Origin: JBCBSK01 sp965250105
GTDB lineage: Bacteria; Pseudomonadota; Alphaproteobacteria; Rhizobiales; Tepidamorphaceae
NCBI GenBank assembly: GCA_965250105.1
Contig: OZ252290.1
Location: forward strand, 248,001 to 312,000
Direction of reading: 5' to 3'
Length of the DNA stretch: 64,000 nt
In this document: in pieces, positions 44,432 to 54,295 of the stretch
Position numbering within the stretch: the stretch's first letter is position 1
Layout: each line of letters starts with the position of its first letter
Program-made: the position numbers and the translations under genes
The notes under the pieces: generated by a model
What the model saw: only the letters and a program-made list of their open reading frames with translations
The model's database searches: none
What the model was told of the DNA's origin: nothing

Positions 44432-45682
44432 ATGTCCATATCGATGCCATCTCAGGATCCGCCTGTCTATGATCCGGAGAATCCGGCGATACGCGCCGAC
44501 CCCTTCCCGGTCTACAAAAGGCTGCGCGACGAAGATCCGGTGCATTGGAGCCCGGCCCTGAAATCATGGATCATCACGCGCTATGAGGATGCCCGGAAAG
44601 CGGCACTCGATGCGGGTATGTCGCCGGATCGGCTGACGCCGTTCTTCGAGAAGCTGCCCGAGGCGCAGAAGACCACGCTGACCGAGGTCATGCGCTATCT
44701 GAATCTGTGGCTCGTCTTCCGCGATCCGCCCGAGCATACCCGTCTGCGCCGGCTTTTGGGCACGGCCTTCACGCCGCGCGCCCTAGCGGCGCTCAGGCCG
44801 AATGTGATCGAGATCGTCGATATGCTGCTGGACCGGCTGGAGGGTCGCAAACGGGTCGATCTGATCTCCGACTTCGCCATGCAGATGCCGGCGATGGTGA
44901 TCATGGACATGCTCGGCGTGCCGCGCGACCGGCTATGGGACATGAAGGCCTGGTCGGATGACATGGTCAGTTTCATCGGCTCGGCCCGCAACGTGCCCGA
45001 CAAATATGAGCGTGCCCGCCATGGCGCGGAGAAGATGTCGGCCTTCTTCCGCGAGGTGATCGCGGAGCGCCGGGAAACGCCGCGAGACGATTTCATTTCC
45101 GCGCTGATCGCCGCCCGCGACGCCGAGAGTGCCGACGGTCAGGCGCGCCTGAGCGAAGACGAACTTGTCGCCTCCTGCATGCTGATCCTGTTCGGCGGCC
45201 ACGAAACGACGACGAATCTCGTCGGCAACTCGGCCCTGATCCTGATGCGGCATCCCGAGCAACGCGACGAGCTGCGCGCCGATCCCGACCTGATCGTCTC
45301 GGCCGTCGAGGAGTTCCTGCGTTATGATGGACCGTCGAATTCCATCGCCCGCGTCGTCGCCGAGACCCACACGCTGCATGGCGTCGAGATGAAGAAAGGC
45401 GACCGCGTCTTCATCATGCTCAATGCCGCGAACCGCGATCCGCGCCAGTTCGACCGGCCGGACGAACTCGATCTCAGACGCAGCCCCAATCGCCACGTCA
45501 CCTTCGGATCCGGCATTCATTTCTGCCTCGGCGCGCCCCTCGCCCGGCTCGAGGCACAGATCGCCATCCCGGCCCTGATCGAGCGCTTTCCCGACATGCG
45601 GCTTGCCGACGACGACCCGCCCGAATGGCTCGATGCGCTGATCATGCGCGGCATGCGCCGCTTGCCCGTCGATCTCATGTGA
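44432..45682 (+). CDS. Cytochrome P450
   Basis: 416 residues, soluble class I type. The heme signature FGSGIHFCLGAPLAR has its ligand at C365. The I-helix reads LFGGHETTTN, with the oxygen-activating threonine. The K-helix ExxR is in EEFLRYDGP. DPPEHTRLRRLLGTAFTPRAL is the usual C-helix region. It would hydroxylate or demethylate the imported acid before CoA activation. No ferredoxin or ferredoxin reductase gene is nearby, so redox partners come from elsewhere. It is first in the operon running to 50885, under a TetR operator. Confidence 0.95.
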   Translation: MSISMPSQDPPVYDPENPAIRADPFPVYKRLRDEDPVHWSPALKSWIITRYEDARKAALDAGMSPDRLTPFFEKLPEAQKTTLTEVMRYLNLWLVFRDPPEHTRLRRLLGTAFTPRALAALRPNVIEIVDMLLDRLEGRKRVDLISDFAMQMPAMVIMDMLGVPRDRLWDMKAWSDDMVSFIGSARNVPDKYERARHGAEKMSAFFREVIAERRETPRDDFISALIAARDAESADGQARLSEDELVASCMLILFGGHETTTNLVGNSALILMRHPEQRDELRADPDLIVSAVEEFLRYDGPSNSIARVVAETHTLHGVEMKKGDRVFIMLNAANRDPRQFDRPDELDLRRSPNRHVTFGSGIHFCLGAPLARLEAQIAIPALIERFPDMRLADDDPPEWLDALIMRGMRRLPVDLM

Positions 45683-45749
45683 CGACTAAGACGCCGACAA
45701 AAAGTCCCCGCCGACAAGGCGGCGCACAAGGCCCTGGGAGGCAATGACC

Positions 45750-46943
45750 ATGGAACCGCATATCGCATTGGCCGCCGGCACGCGTTCGCCGATGGGCGAT
45801 TTCGGCGGCGCGCTGAAGGATGTCGATACGCTGGAACTGGCCGGCACGATGGGCCGCGCCTGCATCGACCGCAGCGGGCTCAAGGCTGACGCCGTCGACC
45901 ACATGGTGTTCGCCACCACGGTGCCGAGCGGGCGCGACACCTTGTTCGCCTCTCGCGTCGTCTGCCAGAAGTCGGGCCTGCCGGAAGAAGCCGGTGCGCT
46001 CGATGTCGTGCGCGCCTGCGGTTCGGGACTACAGGCGATCATCTCGGCCAGCCAGCAGATCAAGGACGGCCACAGCCGCATTGCACTTGCCGGCGGCGGC
46101 GAGAGTTATTCGCGCGTGCCCTATGTCGTGACCGACATGCGCTGGGGGCCGAAGCGCGGACCGGTGCAGATGGACGACATGCTGGACTGGGCCTATCGCT
46201 GCCCGTTTAGCCAGGAATATATGGGCGAGACGGCGGAAAATCTCGCCGAGGATTTCCAATACACCCGCGAGGACATGGATGCCTGGGGCGTCATGAGCCA
46301 GGAGCGGGCGCTCGCGGCGATCGACAGCGGCTTCCTGGCGCGCCAGACCGTGCCGGTCGAGGTCCCGGCCGGCAGGCGCGGCGAGACGGCCCTGTTCGCG
46401 ACCGATGAGTATCCGCGCACCGACGCGACGCCGGAAAAGCTCGCCAGACTGCGCCCCGCCTTCCGCGAGAACGGCAAGGTCACCGTCGGCAATGCGAGTG
46501 GTGTCACCGATGGTGCCGGCTTCGTCGTCGTCGGCGACCGGACAGCCCTCGAAGCCGAGGGTTGCGCGCCCGAGGCACTCGTTCTCGACTATGCGGTGGT
46601 CGGCGTGCCACCGCGCATCATGGGGCATGGTCCGGTACCGGCGATCCGCATGCTGCTCGACCGGCAGGGGATGAGCGTCGGCGATATCGACTATTTCGAG
46701 ATCAACGAGGCGTTCGCGGTCGTCAACCTGCATGCCGAACGCCAGCTCGGTATCCCGCGCGACGCGCACAACCTCTATGGCGGCGGGATCTCGCTCGGCC
46801 ATCCGCCGGGCCTGACTGGCGTGCGGATGACCATGACGGCGATGCACCACCTCGCCGACACGGGCGGGCGCTATGCGATCCTGTCCATGTGCCTCGGCGC
46901 GGGCCAGGGCATGGCCATGCTGATCGAGAATCTGAAGCGCTGA
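45750..46943 (+). CDS. Acetyl-CoA acetyltransferase (thiolase)
   Basis: 397 residues. All thiolase catalytic motifs are present: nucleophile C90 in VRACGSGLQA, the NEAF motif in FEINEAFAVVNLHAERQ, the histidine in GGGISLGHPPG and the second cysteine in ILSMCLGAGQGMAML. It would cleave a 3-oxoacyl-CoA to release acetyl- or propionyl-CoA. GGGAGG stands 8 bases before ATG 45750 but only 2 before ATG 45744, so the later start is better. It lies 67 bases after the P450 gene. Confidence 0.94.
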   Translation: MEPHIALAAGTRSPMGDFGGALKDVDTLELAGTMGRACIDRSGLKADAVDHMVFATTVPSGRDTLFASRVVCQKSGLPEEAGALDVVRACGSGLQAIISASQQIKDGHSRIALAGGGESYSRVPYVVTDMRWGPKRGPVQMDDMLDWAYRCPFSQEYMGETAENLAEDFQYTREDMDAWGVMSQERALAAIDSGFLARQTVPVEVPAGRRGETALFATDEYPRTDATPEKLARLRPAFRENGKVTVGNASGVTDGAGFVVVGDRTALEAEGCAPEALVLDYAVVGVPPRIMGHGPVPAIRMLLDRQGMSVGDIDYFEINEAFAVVNLHAERQLGIPRDAHNLYGGGISLGHPPGLTGVRMTMTAMHHLADTGGRYAILSMCLGAGQGMAMLIENLKR

Positions 46944-46951
46944 TCACCGTC

Positions 46952-48577
46952 ATGGCCACGCCCGAAACCTACTATCAGGCATTCGCCCGAACGGCAGAGG
47001 CCAAGGGTGAGAACGCATTTCTGTGCGTGCCGCCCCGGCCCGGCCGGGACTACCACCCCGACGGCCTCGAGCTAACCTATGCGCAAGCCCAGGCCGAGGT
47101 CGACGGGCTGATCGGGCTCTATCGCGACGCCGGATACGGCCCCGGCCACCGCGTCGCGCTGATGCTCGACAATCGCCCCGAGCATTTCCTGCATCAATTG
47201 GCGCTCAACGCGCTCGGCGTCAGCCAGGTCCCGGTCAATCCGGACTATCTGGCCCATGAACTCGCCTATCTGCTCGACCATTCCGAGGCGGATCTCGCCG
47301 TCTGCCATCGGGGCCATTCGGCGCGGCTGGCGGATGTCGCGACCGCGCGGGAGACGCCGCTCCCGATCGTGGTCGCCGACGATCCGCCGGCGGTCCTGCC
47401 GCTGCCGCGTTGGCCGGCGCGCGAGGAGACACCGGGCGGCAAGACCGAAGCGGCCGTGATCTATACATCCGGCACGACGGGCCGACCGAAGGGCTGCCTG
47501 ATAGACAACGATTATCATATGGCCGTCGGCACCTGGTATGCCGAACTCGGCGGCCGGTTGACGCTGGAACCGGACGCCGAGCGGCTTTTCGTGCCGCTTC
47601 CGGTGTTTCATGTGAATGCCGGCATCAATACGCCGACGGCGCTGGTGCTGACCGGCAATTGCCTGATCATGCCGGATCGCTTCCATGCCAGGACATGGTG
47701 GGCCGATCTCGTGGCGACACGCGCGACCGCCCTGCACTATCTCGGCGTCGTGCCGCCCATCCTCCTGAAGGCACCGCCCTGCGCGGAAGAGAGGGAACAC
47801 AAGGCCAGGTTCGGCCTCGGCGCCGGCCTCGATCCGGAACTCCATCCGCGCTTCGAGGAGCGCTTCGACATCGCCATGGTCGAAGTCTGGGGCATGACCG
47901 AAACCGGGCGCTTCTTCGCCGACGCCTATGAGCCGCGTCGGATCACGACCCGCGCCTTCGGCCGCCCGACGGACAGCTTCCTCGCGCGCGTGGTCGACGA
48001 TGCCGATAGGGAGGTGCCGCGCGGCGAAACGGGCGAACTCGTCGTCCGCTGGACCGGCAGCGACCCGCGAAAAGGCTTCTTCGCCGGCTATCTGAAGGAC
48101 CCCGAAGAGACCGAGAAGGTCTGGCGTGGCGATTGGTTCCATACCGGCGATATCGTCACGCAGGACGAGAGCGGCATGCTGCATTTCGTCGAGCGCAAGA
48201 AGAACATCATCCGCCGCTCGGGCGAGAATATCTCGGCGGCCGATGTCGAGAACGGCGTGATCACCCACGACGCCGTCGAGCAGGTCGCCGTCCTGCCGAT
48301 CGAGGACGATCTGCGCGACGAGGAGGTGCTGGCCGCGATCGTTCTCGTGTCCGGTGCGCAACCGGGCCGCGACACGGCCCAGGCGATCTTCGACAAGGCC
48401 CGCGATCATCTCGCCTATTTCAAGCTGCCAGGTTGGATCGTGTTCGTCGACACCTTGCCGACCACGGGAACGCAGAAGGTCCAGAAGGGTCTGATTTTTC
48501 CTGACGGCCAGGACCCGCGCGAGCATGCGCGCTGTTTCGACCTCAGGGCCCAGAAGAAGCGGGTCGCCGCCGCATGA
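46952..48577 (+). CDS. AMP-dependent acyl-CoA ligase, CaiC/crotonobetaine-ligase-like
   Basis: 541 residues, ANL family. P-loop IYTSGTTGRPKGCLIDNDYH (about residue 170), A5 motif EVWGMTETGRFF, GDWFHTGDIV with the ribose-binding aspartate, and ERKKNIIRRSGENISAADVENGV in the hinge and C-terminal domain. The catalytic lysine follows in GTQKVQKG. RRSGENIS resembles the CaiC group acting on betaine-type or short hydroxy acids, but this is weak evidence for substrate. It starts 8 bases after the thiolase stop with little ribosome site of its own, so translational coupling is likely. Confidence 0.92.
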   Translation: MATPETYYQAFARTAEAKGENAFLCVPPRPGRDYHPDGLELTYAQAQAEVDGLIGLYRDAGYGPGHRVALMLDNRPEHFLHQLALNALGVSQVPVNPDYLAHELAYLLDHSEADLAVCHRGHSARLADVATARETPLPIVVADDPPAVLPLPRWPAREETPGGKTEAAVIYTSGTTGRPKGCLIDNDYHMAVGTWYAELGGRLTLEPDAERLFVPLPVFHVNAGINTPTALVLTGNCLIMPDRFHARTWWADLVATRATALHYLGVVPPILLKAPPCAEEREHKARFGLGAGLDPELHPRFEERFDIAMVEVWGMTETGRFFADAYEPRRITTRAFGRPTDSFLARVVDDADREVPRGETGELVVRWTGSDPRKGFFAGYLKDPEETEKVWRGDWFHTGDIVTQDESGMLHFVERKKNIIRRSGENISAADVENGVITHDAVEQVAVLPIEDDLRDEEVLAAIVLVSGAQPGRDTAQAIFDKARDHLAYFKLPGWIVFVDTLPTTGTQKVQKGLIFPDGQDPREHARCFDLRAQKKRVAAA

Positions 48578-48602
48578 GGGGACAGGAAAAGGATCTCGCT
48601 GA

Positions 48603-49583
48603 ATGAAGACGGTCGTGTTCGACAGCTTCGGTGTTCCGGACCAGGTGACCCGTGTCGAAAACCGCCCCGACCCCGTGGCGGAGCCGGGCAAGGTCGTCGT
48701 GAAGATGGCCGTCATGGCGATCAATCCAGCCGATCTCCTGACGATCGAGGGGCGCTACGGCATCCGTCCCGCTTTGCCTGCGGTTCCAGGCGTTGAGGGC
48801 GTCGGCCATGTCGAAAGCATCGGTGACGGTGTCACCGAACTCTCCATCGGCGATCTGGTGGTGCCGATGGTTGGGAACTGCTGGCGCGAAAGGCTGCTTG
48901 CCAGGCCGAGCGCGCTGATCAAACTCCCCGCCACGGTCGACATCGAACAGGCCGCAATGCTGAAGGCCAATCCGGCGACCGCGGAAGCCTTGCTGACGCT
49001 CGTCGACCTCAAGCCCGGCGACTGGATCATGCAGAACGCGGCCAATTCCGCCGTCGGTCGCAACCTGATCCAGACCGCCCGGGCACACGGCGTCAGGACG
49101 CTCAACATCGTGCGTCGCGAACGGGCGGCAGAAGGATTGTCCGACCTCGGCGCCGATGCGGTTATCATCGATGACGGCACGGATCCAGACCGGCTGGCCG
49201 CGCGCGTGAGGGATGCGGCCGACGATCTGCCGAAAATGGCGATCGATGCCATCGGCGGCACGGCGACGGCGGGGCTCGCGGCGTCCGTCTGCGATGGCGG
49301 TCTCGTTGTCAGCTACGGCCTGATGAGCGGCGCGCCATGCCAGGTCGATCCATTTCATCTGGTCTTCCGCGCCGTCAGGCTCGAAGGCTTCTGGCTGGCG
49401 ACCTGGTTCCAGAAGGCCGGTCCCGATGTCGCCGCCAGCATCTATGGCCGGCTTGCCGAAAGACTTACCCGGGGCGAGCTGCGAACGCCTGTCGAAGCGC
49501 GCTATCCGCTCGACCGGATCGGCGAGGCCCTCGCCCATGCCGCGCGGCCGGGCCGCAGCGGCAAGATCCTGCTGACGGCCTGA
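48603..49583 (+). CDS. MDR-type reductase resembling trans-2-enoyl thioester reductase (MECR/Etr1)
   Basis: 326 residues. The segment LKANPATAEALLTLVDLKPGDWIMQNAANSAVGRNLIQTAR is the hallmark of MECR/Etr1-type 2-enoyl thioester reductases, which reduce a trans-2-enoyl-CoA/ACP with NADPH. The N-terminal tyrosine-containing active site of that group is seen in the MAINPADLLTIEGRYGIRP region. No zinc ligands are evident. In a catabolic operon it would saturate an enoyl-CoA intermediate, for example from an unsaturated substrate. It sits between the CoA ligase and the second thiolase. Confidence 0.85.
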   Translation: MKTVVFDSFGVPDQVTRVENRPDPVAEPGKVVVKMAVMAINPADLLTIEGRYGIRPALPAVPGVEGVGHVESIGDGVTELSIGDLVVPMVGNCWRERLLARPSALIKLPATVDIEQAAMLKANPATAEALLTLVDLKPGDWIMQNAANSAVGRNLIQTARAHGVRTLNIVRRERAAEGLSDLGADAVIIDDGTDPDRLAARVRDAADDLPKMAIDAIGGTATAGLAASVCDGGLVVSYGLMSGAPCQVDPFHLVFRAVRLEGFWLATWFQKAGPDVAASIYGRLAERLTRGELRTPVEARYPLDRIGEALAHAARPGRSGKILLTA

Positions 49584-49616
49584 GCGCGGCGACCGAGACT
49601 TAAAGGGAGGAATGTC

Positions 49617-50885
49617 ATGCGCGACGTCTATGTTCTCGGGAGCTTCAGCACACAATTCTCGAAGCTGCCGGATACGAGCTTCAAGGAGCTGACCCGCGAG
49701 GCCTATTTCGGCGCGCTCGATGACGCACGGCTCGAAACGGGCGCGGACATCGAACAGGCCTGGTTCGGCAATTGCGGCATGGGGACGTTCGGCCAGCGCA
49801 ACATTCGCGGCCAGGTCTGTTTCACGCCGCTGGTCCGTGAGGGCTTGTTTCCCGAACGCGTCTCGATCATCAATGTCGAAGGCGGCTGCGCCACGGCTTC
49901 GATGGCCTTCAACGGCGCCTGGAAGGACGTCCTGTCCGGCCAGGCGGAACTGTCGCTCGCCATCGGGGTCGAGAAGACGTTCTTTCCCGATTCGGCCGAG
50001 CGCACGCTGGAGATCTTCGAGGGCGGCATCGACCAGTTCGACCCTCATGAATGGCACGACTACTATCGGGCCGCCGGCAAAGCCGCCGACAAGCCGTTCG
50101 ATCCCAATGGCGGCGGCGGAACCGTCTTCATGGACACCTATGCGATGCAGGCCGCCTATCACATGAAGCGGCACGGCACGACCCAGCGCCAGATCGCCAT
50201 CGCCGCATCGAAGAACCACCATCACGGCTCGATGAACCCAAAGGCGCAATACCAATTCGAGGTCTCGATCGATCAGGCCCTGCAGGACAGGCCGGTCTCC
50301 TGGCCGCTAACCCGCTCGATGTGCGCGCCGATCGGTGACGGCGCGGCCGCCACCCTGCTCTGCTCAGAGGACTATCTCCGCGCCCAGCCGCAAGCCGTTC
50401 AGGATCGGGCCGTCAAGATACGGGCGTCAACGCTGTCGGGCGGCAAGTATCGCGCCCTCGACGAGCCGGGCCTATCCCGCATCGCCGGCGACAAGGCCTA
50501 CAGGCTCGCCGACCTTGGTCCCGCCGACATCGAGATCGCCGAAGTGCACGATGCCACGAGCTTTTGCGAGATCTACCAATCGGAGATGCTCGGCTTCTGC
50601 GCCGAGGGCAAGGGCGGCGACTACATCGAAAGCGGCGCCACCGCGCTTGACGGCGACCGGCCGATCAACCTGTCCGGCGGTCTCGTCTCGAAGGGCCACC
50701 CGGTCGGCGCGACGGGCCTGTCGATGATCGACGAGCTGATGCTGCAATTGCGCGGCGAAGCGGGGCCGCGTCAGGCAAAGGGTCGGAACGGCGACGGTGT
50801 GCCGCGTCTCGCGCTCGCCGAAAATGGCGGCGGGGTCATCGGTTTCGACGAGGCTGCCTGTTCGGTGGTCATTCTGGAGCGCTGA
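49617..50885 (+). CDS. SCP-x-type thiolase-like protein
   Basis: 422 residues. It has a thiolase nucleophile C91 in NVEGGCATASMAFN, an HDATSF motif (EVHDATSFCEI) in place of NEAF, and SKGHPVGATGLSM with the conserved histidine. The C-terminal CxG motif of biosynthetic thiolases is replaced by LAENGGGVIG, as in sterol-carrier-protein-x-type thiolases that handle branched or steroid side chains. A retro-aldol or atypical C-C cleavage is possible. AAAGGGAGG precedes the ATG. It ends the P450 operon. Confidence 0.9.
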   Translation: MRDVYVLGSFSTQFSKLPDTSFKELTREAYFGALDDARLETGADIEQAWFGNCGMGTFGQRNIRGQVCFTPLVREGLFPERVSIINVEGGCATASMAFNGAWKDVLSGQAELSLAIGVEKTFFPDSAERTLEIFEGGIDQFDPHEWHDYYRAAGKAADKPFDPNGGGGTVFMDTYAMQAAYHMKRHGTTQRQIAIAASKNHHHGSMNPKAQYQFEVSIDQALQDRPVSWPLTRSMCAPIGDGAAATLLCSEDYLRAQPQAVQDRAVKIRASTLSGGKYRALDEPGLSRIAGDKAYRLADLGPADIEIAEVHDATSFCEIYQSEMLGFCAEGKGGDYIESGATALDGDRPINLSGGLVSKGHPVGATGLSMIDELMLQLRGEAGPRQAKGRNGDGVPRLALAENGGGVIGFDEAACSVVILER

Positions 50886-50898
50886 GCCTGTCTTGGCA

Positions 50899-50935
50899 CC
50901 CCCTCACCTTCCCCCAGCGGGGAGAGGGTGAAGGG
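50899..50935. terminator. Imperfect GC hairpin between convergent operons
   Basis: A C-rich arm (about 50899-50915) faces a G-rich arm (50919-50935), with an AGC loop. The CCCTCACC..GGGTGAAGGG element resembles a short intergenic repeat common in alphaproteobacteria. It lies in the 144-bp gap between the P450 operon and the oppositely transcribed SDR operon and may stop both. It has no T-run. Confidence 0.4.
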
Positions 50936-51029
50936 CAGCGCTCGCGAAACCCTCGCCCCAAGCTGGCAAAAAAGCCGCCTCTCTTGATGGAGAGCGTTGC
51001 ATGAGGAGCGGGCAATGCGGTCGGGTCGG

Positions 51030-51797
51030 TCATGCAAGCCGCGCGCTCGCATCCAGCCTGACGGTCTCGCCATTGAGCATCGGCGTTTCGCAGATGAAGC
51101 GCACGGCATCGGCGAATTCCTCTGGATCGCCCTCGCGCTTTGGAAACGGAATGCCGTCGACGATCTTGGCGCGCCATTCCTCCTCGACCGTATGGAACAT
51201 CGGCGTGCCGAAGACGCCCGGTGCGAGGGTGACGACCCGGATCCCATGACGGGCGAGTTCGCGCGCCGCCGGCAATGTCAGCGCCGCGACACCGCCCTTG
51301 GAGGCGGCGTAAGCCGCCTGTCCGACCTGTCCCTCGAAGGCCGCGATCGACGCGGTATTGATGATGACACCACGTTCCCGGTCGCCGCGCGCGCCGGTCA
51401 CCGGCGCGCTGGCAGCCATGTCGGCAGCGGCCAGCCGGAGCGCGTTGAAGGTGCCGAGCAGATTGACCCGGACGACCCGCTCGAACGCCTCGAACGCCAT
51501 CGGCGCGCCGCGGCTGACGATCTTCTCACTCGGCCCGACGCCCGCGCAATTGACAAGGATCCTCACCGGGCCATGGCGCGCATGCGCCTGGGCGAAGGCC
51601 TCGGCAAGGCCTTCGGGGTCGGCGACATCGACACCAAAACCGATGCCACCGATCTCGTCGGCCACGGCCCGCGCCGCTTCGGCACCGAGATCGACGACCG
51701 TGACCTTGGCGCCGAAAGCCGCCAGCTTCCGCGCCGTCGCGGCACCGAGCCCCGATCCCGCGCCCGTGACGAGCGCAGCCTTGTCCTGAATGTCCAT
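51030..51797 (-). CDS. SDR, 3-hydroxyacyl-CoA dehydrogenase (HSD10-like)
   Basis: 255 residues. TGAGSGLG nucleotide motif, NCAGVG, catalytic serine in INTASIAAFEGQVGQAAYAASKGG with the Y-x3-K. The distinctive C-terminus (GVFGTPMF, PFPKREGDPEEFADAV, LNGETVRLDASARL) is that of HSD17B10-type 3-hydroxy-2-methylbutyryl-CoA dehydrogenases. It would oxidise a (possibly 2-methyl-branched) 3-hydroxyacyl-CoA to the 3-oxo form for the thiolases. It follows the CoA ligase gene by 11 bases. Confidence 0.92.
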   Translation of the reverse strand: MDIQDKAALVTGAGSGLGAATARKLAAFGAKVTVVDLGAEAARAVADEIGGIGFGVDVADPEGLAEAFAQAHARHGPVRILVNCAGVGPSEKIVSRGAPMAFEAFERVVRVNLLGTFNALRLAAADMAASAPVTGARGDRERGVIINTASIAAFEGQVGQAAYAASKGGVAALTLPAARELARHGIRVVTLAPGVFGTPMFHTVEEEWRAKIVDGIPFPKREGDPEEFADAVRFICETPMLNGETVRLDASARLA

Positions 51798-51808
51798 CTG
51801 CCGTTTCC

Positions 51809-53386
51809 TTACTCCGCGGCACCTGTGTCGACATCCTGCCAGTAGGGATCGCGCAGGAAACGTTTCAGCACCTTGCCGAGGGCATTGCGCGGGAACTCCT
51901 CACGGCACTCGACGCCAACGAGCCGCTGATGCTTGCCGAGCCTGTCATTGGCCCAATCGCGAACTGCATCTGTGTCCGGCACCGCTCCCTCGCGCGGGAT
52001 GATGAGGGCCAGCGAACCCTCGCCCCATTTGTCGTGCGGCACGCCGATGACGGTGACATCCTGCACATCGGGGTGCTGGCCGACGATCTCCTCGATATCG
52101 GCGGGAAAGACGTTGAAACCGCCCGAGATGATCATGTCCTTCTTGCGGTCGAGGATGTGAAGGAAGCCATCGTCGTCGAGCTTGCCGACATCGCCGGACC
52201 GGATGAAGGTCCGGCCCCGCTCATCGCGCCAGATCAGTTCGGCGGTCTGCTCCGGCCGGCGATAGTATTCGCGCATGATGCCGGCCCCATAGCCGGCGAT
52301 CTCACCCGCCACGCCGGCCGGGCATTCCCTGCCCTCTTCGTCGAGGATGCGCAGTTCAAAACCGATCACCGGCGTTCCGACGCTGGCGAATTTCTCATGA
52401 TGCTGATGCGGCTTGAGGATGGTCGCGAAGCCTTCCGAAAAACCATAGAGCTCGTAAAGGCCCGGCCCCATCCGCGCGATGACGTCGCGCTTGGTATCGC
52501 GCCGAAGCGGGCTGCCGGCCGACAACATGGTCTTGAGGCTCGAGAGGTCCGTGGCGTCGAGCTCGGGCTGTGCCAGCACCATGAGATATTGCGCCGGCAC
52601 CATGAAGGTATGGGTGATCTTCTCGCGCGCGACCGTTTCCAGAAATCCACCCGGCTCGAACGTGTCCATGGCGTAGAGCGTGCCGCCGGCGAATAGAACC
52701 GGCAGCACCATGAGCCAGGTGCCGTTGGAATAGAGCGCGGTCGTGGTCAGCGCCCGGCTGTCACTGGAGAAAGCCATCTCGACCGCATTGGAAAAGGCCC
52801 AGTGCAGCCGTGCGCGATGGGTCTGCACGATCCCCTTGGGCAGGCCCGTCGTGCCAGACGAATAGATGATATTGAACGGATCGGTCATCTCGTGGCGGAC
52901 CGGCGGCTGATCACTCGAGGCGCCATCCAGAAGCGTTTCGAGCCTCTGCCAGCCATCCGCCTCGAAATCGGCCGCGATCCAGCCATCGTCGCGTATCTTG
53001 GTCAGGGTCGCACGTTCGGGCGCGATCCGGTCGAGGAACTCTGCGGACAGGATCAGCATCTTGGCGTCGCAGTCGTCGATCAGCGTCGCGAGCTGCGCGC
53101 CGGTCAGAAGGCCCGACAGCGGCACGACGCAGGCGCCCGCCTTGACAACGCCGAAAATGACTTCGAGGATCTCGACCGAATTCTCCATCAGGACGGCGAC
53201 CTGGTCACCCTTGCCGATACCCTTGGCCAGGAGGGCATTGGCGACCCGGTTCATCCCCTCGTTGAACGCACGCCAGGTGCGCGTCCGGCCGCCGCATACG
53301 AGCGCCGGCTTATCGGGATAGAAACGGGCATGGGTGGCCCAGAGATCCGGCAGATAGACCTGCGGGTCGTCCAATGTATCGGTCAT
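51809..53386 (-). CDS. AMP-dependent acyl-CoA ligase (fatty-acyl type)
   Basis: 525 residues, ANL family. P-loop IIYSSGTTGLPKGIVQTH (about residue 185), A5 ELYGFSEGFATIL, GDVGKLDDDGFLHILDRKKDMIISGGFNVFPADIEEI, and the catalytic lysine in RNALGKVLKRFL. ATG 53386 follows a GAGAGA stretch; an in-frame start at 53425 would overlap the hydratase gene. With a second ligase at 46952, the cluster can activate two different acids or two stages of one pathway. It belongs to the minus-strand operon headed by the TRAP genes. Confidence 0.93.
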   Translation of the reverse strand: MTDTLDDPQVYLPDLWATHARFYPDKPALVCGGRTRTWRAFNEGMNRVANALLAKGIGKGDQVAVLMENSVEILEVIFGVVKAGACVVPLSGLLTGAQLATLIDDCDAKMLILSAEFLDRIAPERATLTKIRDDGWIAADFEADGWQRLETLLDGASSDQPPVRHEMTDPFNIIYSSGTTGLPKGIVQTHRARLHWAFSNAVEMAFSSDSRALTTTALYSNGTWLMVLPVLFAGGTLYAMDTFEPGGFLETVAREKITHTFMVPAQYLMVLAQPELDATDLSSLKTMLSAGSPLRRDTKRDVIARMGPGLYELYGFSEGFATILKPHQHHEKFASVGTPVIGFELRILDEEGRECPAGVAGEIAGYGAGIMREYYRRPEQTAELIWRDERGRTFIRSGDVGKLDDDGFLHILDRKKDMIISGGFNVFPADIEEIVGQHPDVQDVTVIGVPHDKWGEGSLALIIPREGAVPDTDAVRDWANDRLGKHQRLVGVECREEFPRNALGKVLKRFLRDPYWQDVDTGAAE

Positions 53387-53421
53387 GGCTGTCTCTCGTA
53401 TCGGCGGTTCAGGCGAAAAGG

Positions 53422-54255
53422 TCATGGATCATCGCGGATCGTGCGCTTGCCCTGGGTCCATTCGGCCATCAGCGCGAGCGCGTCGTCGGAAATCATCAGG
53501 TCACAGAACAGGGTCCGTTCGGCAGCAAGCGCATCATCGAGCGGAGTGTCGCCGGCAAGGCGCAGCAGCCGCTTGATATGGGCCAGAGCCGCGGCGGGTT
53601 TCGCCGCGAGCCGCCGCGCCACCCGCATGGCATCCGGCAGGACCGGCCCATCGGTGACCGCCATGGCGAAGCCGCATGCCAGTGCCGCTTCGGGGGTCAG
53701 CGTATCGCCGAGCAGCATCATGCGGGCAGCCCGCGCATGGCCGATCAGCCGTGGCAGGCGCTGGGTGCCCCCGGCGCCGGGTAGGATACCGAGATTGATC
53801 TCCGGCAGGCCGAGATGGTGCGGGCCGTTCTGCACGAGGCGGATATCGCAGGCGAGCGCCAGTTCGAATCCACCGCCCATCGCGGTGCCGTTCAACGCCG
53901 CGACATAGGCCTTGCCGCTTTGCTCCATACGCCTCAGCGTCGCATGGATCGGTGCCTCGGGAACGGGCCGGTCGGTCGAGAAGCCAAGACCGCGCGCGGC
54001 CAGCGCCCGGCCACGCGCCTCGATCACACTGACATCATAATGGCGCACGAAAACGCCGTCCTGACCGCCCGTCAGAACCACGACGCGTATCGCGTCATCG
54101 GCTTCGAGTGCGTCGACATGGGCAGCCAGCGCCGTCTCCATGGCCTCGTCCATGTAACCCCGCGGCGGATTGGACAGGGTGAGACAGGCAACCGCGCCGT
54201 CGCGTTCGAGCGTCACGCGGCTCCCCTTGGCGGATTCGTCAACCGGTTCAATCAT
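53422..54255 (-). CDS. Enoyl-CoA hydratase/isomerase family protein
   Basis: 277 residues of the crotonase fold. NGTAMGGGFELALACDIRL holds the oxyanion-hole glycines, and LPEINLGILPGAGGTQRLPRLIG has the usual catalytic glutamate position. The first oxyanion-loop region reads FVRHYDVSVI. It would hydrate a 2-enoyl-CoA for the SDR that follows. Its short C-terminal domain is normal. The gene lies between TRAP dctM and the CoA ligase, with the same orientation. Confidence 0.92.
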   Translation of the reverse strand: MIEPVDESAKGSRVTLERDGAVACLTLSNPPRGYMDEAMETALAAHVDALEADDAIRVVVLTGGQDGVFVRHYDVSVIEARGRALAARGLGFSTDRPVPEAPIHATLRRMEQSGKAYVAALNGTAMGGGFELALACDIRLVQNGPHHLGLPEINLGILPGAGGTQRLPRLIGHARAARMMLLGDTLTPEAALACGFAMAVTDGPVLPDAMRVARRLAAKPAAALAHIKRLLRLAGDTPLDDALAAERTLFCDLMISDDALALMAEWTQGKRTIRDDP

Positions 54256-54295
54256 TCAACGTAACCCCCTGAAGGCATTAGGCTGTTCATCACGG